Positions 14,698 through 20,687 of a DNA stretch of 30,248 nucleotides are shown piece after piece; positions within the stretch are counted from its first letter, which is position 1; every line of letters begins with the position of its first letter. The position numbers and the translations under genes were made by a program. The stretch comes from a virus. The notes under the pieces were generated by a model that did no database searches, had not been told where the DNA came from, and was given only the letters and a program-made list of their open reading frames with translations. The stretch spans positions 1 to 30,248 of IMG/VR virus record IMGVR_UViG_3300008954_000187; one strand, given 5' to 3'.

Positions 14698-17600
14698 CTA
14701 CTGTGCATACGGCGACAAATACTTCTTGCCCGTGGGCGAATTCAACGCATCAATAACGATCTGATCGATCTTCTTCTGTCCCACGTGAACATTAATCACA
14801 ATTGGTTTCCCATCGGTGGGAGAACCTCCGGCCGCGGGGGCCCCTTGGCCGGCTTTTTGCAGCATCTTGCCCATCTGCATCATGGGACTAAGACTATTTA
14901 GTTTCTCTATCATATTATCGACGGCGCCACCGGGCTTTCCGCCAATAACGACATCATTTTTATCAATGGGGGTTACCGCGCCCGTCCCTGATTGATAAAT
15001 AAAGTCTTGCACCGGAGCGTTTTGGTCGACACTCCCGAGAATCTGCTGCTCGGCATAACCAGTGGCACCGGGATCTGCAACAATGCCCATCTTGCGGCCC
15101 ATAACAACGGCGCCCATCGCCTTTTCTATGGCAAACTGGAGTGCTGCCGGGAGCCCAGCGTAAAGTTCGTCCCAAGCCTGCTGGAAGCCGTCCATCAAAG
15201 CCACAACAATCTTATGAGAGTCGGCCTTAATCTTCTCTGGGAGTCCATCGAAATTCATCTTGTCTTTCATTTGCTGCCACAAGGTCGCTATCTGGTCCAT
15301 GGCTGCAGTCATCCCGCTCACCAGAGGATCTATTCTTAGTATGATATTCGTCAAGGTGGTATCCCACGCCTGAAGAACACCCTCGGTGGTCTTGGCCCAT
15401 ATAGTCTTGATGATGTGGGTGGCTTCGCCCCACTTGGCATTAAGAACCCCAATAGTTGTATCCCATTTAGCCTGGATGGCGGTCGTAGTTCTGTCCCAGA
15501 GGCTGCTAATAGCATCTGTGGTGGAATTCCATGTGTCGGAAAGAGTTTTGGCTGCGGACGCGCCGGCCTCCGCCGTCGCACCAAACCCAGCTTTGGCTCC
15601 TCCCGAAACGAAGTCCCAGGCCTTTCTGGCTCCTCCCGATATTGCATTCCAAACTGCGATGGCGCCCGAAGATACCAGTTCCCAAGCTTTGGCCAAGCCG
15701 GCCCCAAGCAAGTCGAAGATGCTCAAAAGGCCTTGAATTCCACCACTGAACATCTCTTTTATAGATGTCCACACTCCGCCGGCGCCTTCTTTGAGGCGCT
15801 CCCAAGCCTTGACACCAACATCAACCAACGAGTTGAAGCTGTTTTTAATGACGTCCCATCCCGCCATGAACGCTTCCCCAATCGCTGCCGGGACGGAGGC
15901 TCCTGAAGCCCGGAAGTCGTCGAAGGTCTGTTTCAAAGCACCAAAGACGTCTTTGATGAATCCCCCAATCTTTGAGAACACCCACTTCACTGCGGCCCAT
16001 ATCCCTTTCATAGCAGCGGCGAATCCGCCCCATATCGTCTTCCCTATACCTGCTACCCATGACCCAAAGGCGGTGATCTTCTCCTTAATCTTAGTCCAAA
16101 TCTCAACAAGGTTGTCGAACATCTTGTCGTGTATCCAGTCGGAAAGTTTCTTTAGCGGCTCAGTAACATATTTATCAAACAAGCCGCTCAAATCAAGCTC
16201 GGGAATTTTAGCGCCGAGCCATCCAAATAAGAAGTTAAATATCCAAATAAACCCATTGACCAACTCATCAACAGCATTGAGACCGATACGTATGGGCAAC
16301 AAGAACAGCGCGTCGATCATCCAGAACATGAAGTCTGTGAAAAAACCCTTGAAATCGCCGCCCAATAATTTCTTGAACGTGGCGATAAAGTCCTTAATTT
16401 TGTTCCACAACGGCTCAATGGCGCCAATAACAAGCGTAATCGCCCACCCAATATACGGGATTTTAGTTACGACCACTCCCACCAACCTCAAGATCGCCGC
16501 AAGGCCTGAACCAATAAACTTGAAAAACCTCAAAATTTTGATATTCTTAAAACCCTTGAGCACGTCCATCATGCGCGATAGGAACCCGGCACCAGCGCCG
16601 GCGCCTTTGCCAATACCCAACATAGTCTTCAGCCCCTTGATGGCTTCTTTGGGTCCCTTCAGCCAGTTCTTGGGGTTGAGCGCGTCTTTTAATTTTGTAC
16701 CAATCTCGGTTATCTTTACGCCCAGATCTTTGAGCGCGCCAATTCCTGGGATCTTGCCGACGAGTGCCTTTGCGCCGCGGCCAATGGCGCCGGCACCACG
16801 AGCAATCATACCTGGAGCGCGAGTGCCCTTCGGAACGAACTGCCCTCCCTTGTAGAATTTGCCCGCAATGGTCATGCCCCCTTTGGGCGCGCGGGTAATA
16901 AGTTTCCCTCGGGTGATGGTCTGTGCCATGCTATTGAGCCCCTTGAAGGGAGCCTTCATGAAAGACCAGAGCATCTTCGGCAGCGATTTAAGAAGCACTG
17001 CAATTGCTGTGAGACCGGTGACCACACCAAGTTTCTGCCACCAACTTAGATCATTAAACCAACCTATGGCGGCAGTGATCTTGCCTGTAAGCCATGTGAG
17101 AGCCTCGTGAATCTTGGGGAGCCACTTTCCAATATCGAGGGCCATCGCCTTCATCGCTTGATTGGCCTTCTCCTGCAAACTTTGGGCTTCTTTGGCCCGT
17201 TTGGCGAGTTCGCCCTTTTTAAGGGCCTCCATCTTTTGCTGTTCTGTTTCGGCACCGAATAACTTGCGGGCTTCATCGACACTCACCCCCAAAGTACTTG
17301 CAACCATCTTTTGCTCATACTTGCCCATAGTCTTGAAATTCATTCCAGACTGTTTCATGGATCGTTTGAGGATCTCAACCCTCTCACCTTCCTCAGCATT
17401 GAGCATATCAATGGAATTGAGGTATGGGCCACCCATAATAGCATTGAGTTTACCGACCGCTTTGCCGGCGCCCTCAAATGTATCAAACTGTTCCACAACG
17501 CCCAGTAATTGATCGACAGAAAGACCGGTGCTCTTGGACTGGGCAGACAATTTCTTAAAGGTGCCCATTATATTCTTACCATAGAACGCTAGCTTCTTAG

Positions 17601-18609
17601 AAACTGTGGCGAAGTCTTTGGCAACAAGATCGAAGGGTCGCTTAAGACCATCTGCAACGCCGGCGACCTGACGCATCACTCCCTCCACCTCGCCAAAGCC
17701 AAAGCCTAGGTTTTTAGTGGCTTCATTAGCAATCTCAGAAGTCGTCTGTGCCGAAACCCCCAATTCCTGCAAGTAGGCGGTGGTTGATCTTAAGGCCGAT
17801 TGCTGCGCCGGGGAGGCCTTGGTGTAATCCACCATTGTACGATAGAGTGCTTCATGTGCTTGAAACATCTCCTTGGCATCCACACCGGATGAGCGCATCG
17901 CATATGCCTGGTCCTCGATGGCGCGCGTCGACGCATAGGTGGCGCCAGTAGACTTGCGGAAGGAGGCACTAGCATTGTCTATCTCCATCCAGACACCGAT
18001 AGTCATTTCAATGACCTTGCTGAAAAGAGATATTAGAAGATTAATGGGGTTGAGGGCCCTGAGAATCCCTTTGCCAAATGCCTTAAAGCCGCCGGGAGTA
18101 GCTAGCTTCTTCATGAAGTCGCCTAATGCGGTATTGACCCCCAGTAGACTGGCAGTCGTTTCATAGCCCTGAGTCTCTAGGTCTTCGAGGGTTTGGTGTT
18201 CTTCTTCAAGGGCTGCTTTAACGCGTCGAGATTGCTTAACTTTAACGTTTGCTGTCTTCTCTGCATCTAGACGGTCCTTTTCGTATTCTTCGATGCGGTC
18301 CTTGAGCGCCTGCTTGCGCGCTTCGGACAGGGTTTTGGTCTCCTTTAGTTCTTTATTAAGCGCGGAGATCTTTTTGTCGATTTGGTCGATCTCTTTCTCT
18401 GCCTGGGCGACCTCCAGCTGAGCCTGCCTATAGGCTTCCATGCGCTGCGGCCCAAGGCGCGCCTTAAAAAGCTCGATTTCTGCTTGTTGGGTTTCTCTTA
18501 TGGTTTTGAGATGGTCTTGAAAAACCTTGTTGCGTTCAGTGATGGCTTCAGAATCAGCCATGGCGTCGGCGCGCAAGTCAACATCTAGATCTTTTTCGTC
18601 AACGGCCAT
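14698..18609 (-). CDS. Tail tape measure protein (1303 aa)
   Basis: This is the largest helical protein of the tail cluster and sets tail length. Residues about 23-146 form a long charged coiled coil. Hydrophobic, membrane-like helices follow at about 188-211 (LLISLFSKVIEMTIGVWM), 530-548, 693-730 (VVVTKIPYIGWAITLVIGAI at its end) and 758-800. Such segments are usual in tape measures and may act in DNA passage through the inner membrane. From about 823 to 1085 the protein is tryptophan-periodic, with six Trp at exact 11-residue steps near the end. The C-terminus (MQMGKMLQKAGQGAP, then a short beta segment) is probably the hub-binding end. I see no transglycosylase or peptidase active site. 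Standard helical rise (about 0.15 nm per residue) predicts a tail of up to about 190 nm, longer than T4's. AAGGTGAGG precedes the ATG. Confidence 0.92.
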   Translation of the reverse strand: MAVDEKDLDVDLRADAMADSEAITERNKVFQDHLKTIRETQQAEIELFKARLGPQRMEAYRQAQLEVAQAEKEIDQIDKKISALNKELKETKTLSEARKQALKDRIEEYEKDRLDAEKTANVKVKQSRRVKAALEEEHQTLEDLETQGYETTASLLGVNTALGDFMKKLATPGGFKAFGKGILRALNPINLLISLFSKVIEMTIGVWMEIDNASASFRKSTGATYASTRAIEDQAYAMRSSGVDAKEMFQAHEALYRTMVDYTKASPAQQSALRSTTAYLQELGVSAQTTSEIANEATKNLGFGFGEVEGVMRQVAGVADGLKRPFDLVAKDFATVSKKLAFYGKNIMGTFKKLSAQSKSTGLSVDQLLGVVEQFDTFEGAGKAVGKLNAIMGGPYLNSIDMLNAEEGERVEILKRSMKQSGMNFKTMGKYEQKMVASTLGVSVDEARKLFGAETEQQKMEALKKGELAKRAKEAQSLQEKANQAMKAMALDIGKWLPKIHEALTWLTGKITAAIGWFNDLSWWQKLGVVTGLTAIAVLLKSLPKMLWSFMKAPFKGLNSMAQTITRGKLITRAPKGGMTIAGKFYKGGQFVPKGTRAPGMIARGAGAIGRGAKALVGKIPGIGALKDLGVKITEIGTKLKDALNPKNWLKGPKEAIKGLKTMLGIGKGAGAGAGFLSRMMDVLKGFKNIKILRFFKFIGSGLAAILRLVGVVVTKIPYIGWAITLVIGAIEPLWNKIKDFIATFKKLLGGDFKGFFTDFMFWMIDALFLLPIRIGLNAVDELVNGFIWIFNFLFGWLGAKIPELDLSGLFDKYVTEPLKKLSDWIHDKMFDNLVEIWTKIKEKITAFGSWVAGIGKTIWGGFAAAMKGIWAAVKWVFSKIGGFIKDVFGALKQTFDDFRASGASVPAAIGEAFMAGWDVIKNSFNSLVDVGVKAWERLKEGAGGVWTSIKEMFSGGIQGLLSIFDLLGAGLAKAWELVSSGAIAVWNAISGGARKAWDFVSGGAKAGFGATAEAGASAAKTLSDTWNSTTDAISSLWDRTTTAIQAKWDTTIGVLNAKWGEATHIIKTIWAKTTEGVLQAWDTTLTNIILRIDPLVSGMTAAMDQIATLWQQMKDKMNFDGLPEKIKADSHKIVVALMDGFQQAWDELYAGLPAALQFAIEKAMGAVVMGRKMGIVADPGATGYAEQQILGSVDQNAPVQDFIYQSGTGAVTPIDKNDVVIGGKPGGAVDNMIEKLNSLSPMMQMGKMLQKAGQGAPAAGGSPTDGKPIVINVHVGQKKIDQIVIDALNSPTGKKYLSPYAQ
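15364..15531 (-). repeat. 33-bp / 11-residue tryptophan repeat in the tape measure gene
   Basis: Six tryptophan codons (complement of cca at 15364, 15397, 15430, 15463, 15496 and 15529) fall about every 33 bases, and the protein segments between them are exactly 11 residues (for example WDTTIGVLNAKW). The DNA is diverged between units, so the period is held at the protein level. Eleven-residue periodicity of aromatic residues is known in other tape measure proteins. Confidence 0.9.
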
Positions 18610-18620
18610 GGCGCCTCACC

Positions 18621-18944
18621 TTAGCTACTGTACGGCCAACGCAATCCCGTCTCTCGCTCGAAAGCACTCACGGCCTGCATTAATCTGGAACGACTGCGGA
18701 GCGTACGCTCATCGTTAAGGCCATGTTTAAGAAAAGAATTCATATACCGCTTCTCTTTACCGAGAGCATCTGTGAAAGAAGCAACCTGGCCCGGGGTTCC
18801 TCGAATCTTCGCGGGAGCAGAGTGCCCTGCGAACATATGCTTAAGTAACGTGTTGGTTAAAAAACCAAACGTGCGAAGGAAACTTTCATCTATGTGGTCG
18901 GGATCTACGTTTAGATCAATTTCAATCGGTACCAACTCTTCCAT
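18621..18944 (-). CDS. Small tail-cluster protein of unknown function (107 aa)
   Basis: This acidic, mostly helical protein begins MEELVPIEIDLNVDPDHIDE and continues with FLRTFGFLTNTLLKHMFAG. The C-terminal half is basic (KEKRYMNSFLKHGLNDERTL, then SRSRLMQAV). It lies immediately before the tape measure gene (11-base gap), downstream of the gp26-like gene and its frameshift extension. That position fits a tail assembly factor or tape-measure partner, but no family is recognised. A GAGGG box lies six bases before the ATG, and a CTATTTA motif lies 18 bases upstream, so it may head a transcript carrying the tape measure. Confidence 0.75.
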   Translation of the reverse strand: MEELVPIEIDLNVDPDHIDESFLRTFGFLTNTLLKHMFAGHSAPAKIRGTPGQVASFTDALGKEKRYMNSFLKHGLNDERTLRSRSRLMQAVSAFERETGLRWPYSS

Positions 18945-18962
18945 ACAACGCCCTCTTGTAAG

Positions 18963-18969
18963 TAAATAG
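18963..18969 (-). promoter_or_regulatory. Candidate late promoter CTATTTA before the 107-aa/tape measure genes
   Basis: The minus strand reads AAACTATTTACTT here, 18 bases upstream of the ATG at 18944, in the short gap after the frameshift extension. It is one of four intergenic copies of the motif. There is no sigma-70 -35 box upstream, as expected for T4-like late promoters, which have only a -10-like element. Confidence 0.5.
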
Positions 18970-18991
18970 TTTAATCAGGAAAAGCCGCGCA

Positions 18992-19189
18992 TTATTGTTT
19001 GCGCCGCTTTGGCGCCTTGGACTCTTCCATTGCCTTGGCTTCTTTTTCATACTCCTCTACCATTCGTTGGATAAACCAGCGTCTCAGCTGAACGGGTAAG
19101 TTGTAAGCTTCAAAAAATGACCAACCGCCGTGGTGTTTTAATACGAAAAACTCTTCATAAACTTGGCGCTGATACTCACTCGTCAGGCC
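18992..19189 (-). CDS. Frameshift-encoded C-terminal extension of the gp26-like protein (65 aa)
   Basis: This reading frame, +1 relative to the gp26-like gene, encodes 65 residues from GLTSEYQRQVYEEFFVLKHH to ...APKRRKQ. It contains the compact pattern GGWSFFEAYNLPVQLRRWFI followed by a charged helix with a lysine-rich end. The pattern resembles small proteins found beside gp26-like genes in other T4-like phages. The frame is closed upstream by TAA at 19205-19207 and has no ATG, GTG or TTG before the motif; the first ATG is at residue 43, after the conserved part. A CTG at its second codon has no ribosome-binding site. Expression by frameshift at the seven-T run (19190-19196), giving a 348-residue fusion (349 if -2), is the simplest reading. 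A non-AUG start or a homopolymer length error are alternatives. Confidence 0.68.
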   Translation of the reverse strand, partial: GLTSEYQRQVYEEFFVLKHHGGWSFFEAYNLPVQLRRWFIQRMVEEYEKEAKAMEESKAPKRRKQ

Positions 19190-20039
19190 AAAAAAAGTCG
19201 GCCGTTAACGGCACAGGGATCCTCCCCCCGAAGTCACATTCGGTACATACAAAATCTTGGGTCAGGTCAACGTTAGGCATAACTGCCTCATACGCATTCC
19301 GAATTTCTCGAGAAGTTTTTGTAGGGAGAGCGTCAATAAATTGCGCAATATGAGAATCATCCGTGAAGCCGGCCACCGAAGCAAGAACAAGTTTCAATTG
19401 AGCTGTAATATTAGTATCGGGAAGCTTAAGCTTCTTTCTCTTTTCTTTGCTTTTGGCCCACTTGGTTTCGTCTTCACCAGTTAAAAGCCTAACTTCAACG
19501 GCAAAATCGATAGACTTCAATTGTATCTCAAAGTTTCCGTTGGGCAGAAGCTGAACATTTTCTGGAAGTTCGTGCCTGTCGACCAAATCAAGCTCTTCTA
19601 GATTAAAAGAGTGATCAAGTGTTTCGGTACATGCTGGGCATGAAACCCTGGTGGAATAGTCGGCGCCGAATCCTGTGATTCGTGATGCCACAATAATTGC
19701 ATTTTTATCTCCCACCAACAGATCAGAAATCTTGATGCTTTTGTCGACCAAGACTGATTGAAGCATTCTATCGACCGCCAAACCTTTTTTAAGAAGCGCT
19801 TCAGATGTAAGAATGTCCTCTTCTTTAGCTGTCATGTGTCGAATTTCAACAGTTTCCGCCTGGTGAAGAGGGTGTCCCTCCCCATAAAAGCGTCCCCTGC
19901 TGGGTAGTTCTACAAATGCAGTGGGTGTTACAAAGGAGAATAGATCTCCGCTCTCGTTAGTGGTGGCTGGCGCAGGACTTCCTTGGTCCGGTACTGGAGT
20001 GCCTGAGAGTGCGCGCTCCAGATTATTTCGTTGTGCCAT
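19176..20039 (-). CDS. T4_baseplate-family (gp26-like) tail assembly / hub protein
   Basis: This 287-residue protein matches the gp26-like family of T4-type phages: VELPSRGRFY (43-52), VEIRHMTAKEEDILTSEALL (64-83) and a run beginning DRMLQSVLVD. Two cysteine pairs, C134-P-A-C137 and C265-T-E-C268, probably form a zinc ribbon. The acidic, disordered first 30 residues precede the conserved part. The 0-frame ends ADFFWPDE just after a run of seven T. In T4, gp26 belongs to hub assembly; here the gene lies between tube and tape measure genes, the usual place of tail assembly chaperones, which bind the tape measure during tube growth. A second product fused to the downstream frame is likely. The ATG is preceded by AAGAAGG. 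Confidence 0.8.
   Translation of the reverse strand: MAQRNNLERALSGTPVPDQGSPAPATTNESGDLFSFVTPTAFVELPSRGRFYGEGHPLHQAETVEIRHMTAKEEDILTSEALLKKGLAVDRMLQSVLVDKSIKISDLLVGDKNAIIVASRITGFGADYSTRVSCPACTETLDHSFNLEELDLVDRHELPENVQLLPNGNFEIQLKSIDFAVEVRLLTGEDETKWAKSKEKRKKLKLPDTNITAQLKLVLASVAGFTDDSHIAQFIDALPTKTSREIRNAYEAVMPNVDLTQDFVCTECDFGGRIPVPLTADFFWPDE
19190..19196 (-). other. Slippery heptamer (seven T) for +1 or -2 frameshifting
   Basis: In the gp26-like frame the codons read GAC TTT TTT TGG. A tRNA-Phe on the second TTT can re-pair fully after moving +1 or -2, since all positions are T, and either shift enters the downstream frame. A 12-base perfect palindrome (19201-19212, GCCGTTAACGGC) lies just upstream. 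The 0-frame stop follows four codons later. Confidence 0.6.
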
Positions 20040-20058
20040 TAATTACCTTCTTTCTTTT

Positions 20059-20619
20059 TTAGATACCAAAGCTCTTAATTGGAGCCGCAGGTGAAGCGTT
20101 AATGTACTGAGCCCAATCATACCTCATACCAATCTCGATATTAAGGAGTTCGTCGCCGGCGTAGTCCAAGTCACCGAAAGTACACGACTTAATAAAGGCG
20201 TTTTTGAGAACCCAGGTGCCAATTGTCTTACCTTCTCCATCAAGTTCTCTGATCTTGACAGTTCCAAGACCATCGTCGACGGAGTTCTTTTTATTGATGG
20301 TGCCAACTACGCCATCTGCCGCGGCGGCGCCCTGCCTCATGGGGAACAAATAACCAGATTTTTCTAGAGCGTCTAAAAGAAGAGCTTGCCCATCTGGGTT
20401 GATCGCATTTATCAGCGTAATAGTTACCTCATTCCAAGTAAGAGAACCAGGATAGTAATACGTATTTCCTAAAAACTTGTGCTCAGTCTCAGAAACCTCA
20501 AAGGAGGGCTTTGTAACAGTTTTAGCCAAATAGGGCTCGAAGTCGTCGATTTGGCTCATGGTAACCAAAAATCTATGTTGTCTTTTTGGTTCGCTAGCGG
20601 GGTCTGTCCAAAATGGCAT
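20059..20619 (-). CDS. Tail tube protein (gp19-like)
   Basis: This 186-residue protein (T4 gp19 is 163) polymerises into the inner tail tube. The start MPFWTDPASEPKRQHRFLVT, the strand YLAKTVTKPSFEVSETEHKF and the segment YYPGSLTWNEVTITLINAIN match the tail-tube fold of the gp19/T4-type family, including the conserved beta-hairpin arm and the W-x-E-V/I-T-I-T strand. The C-terminal strand pair around LRIEIGMRYDWAQ-like residues (NIEIGMRYDWAQYI) closes the barrel. It lies directly after the sheath gene, the normal order in contractile phages. An AAAGGAG box precedes the ATG in a 68-base gap that has no clear promoter. Confidence 0.9.
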   Translation of the reverse strand: MPFWTDPASEPKRQHRFLVTMSQIDDFEPYLAKTVTKPSFEVSETEHKFLGNTYYYPGSLTWNEVTITLINAINPDGQALLLDALEKSGYLFPMRQGAAAADGVVGTINKKNSVDDGLGTVKIRELDGEGKTIGTWVLKNAFIKSCTFGDLDYAGDELLNIEIGMRYDWAQYINASPAAPIKSFGI

Positions 20620-20687
20620 TTTAAAAGTCTCCTTTAGGGTCTATGATAATTAGAGTCATCTTATGAAAAATCCTTTCCTTCCTCGTT

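Noticed and set aside
15791-16855. 354-codon open frame on the plus strand, opposite the tape measure gene
   Set aside because: It is a mirror of the Ala/Gly/Lys-rich tape measure coding sequence, has a Pro/Ser/Ile-rich composition unlike a folded protein, no ribosome-binding site and no plus-strand neighbours. All supported genes lie on the minus strand.
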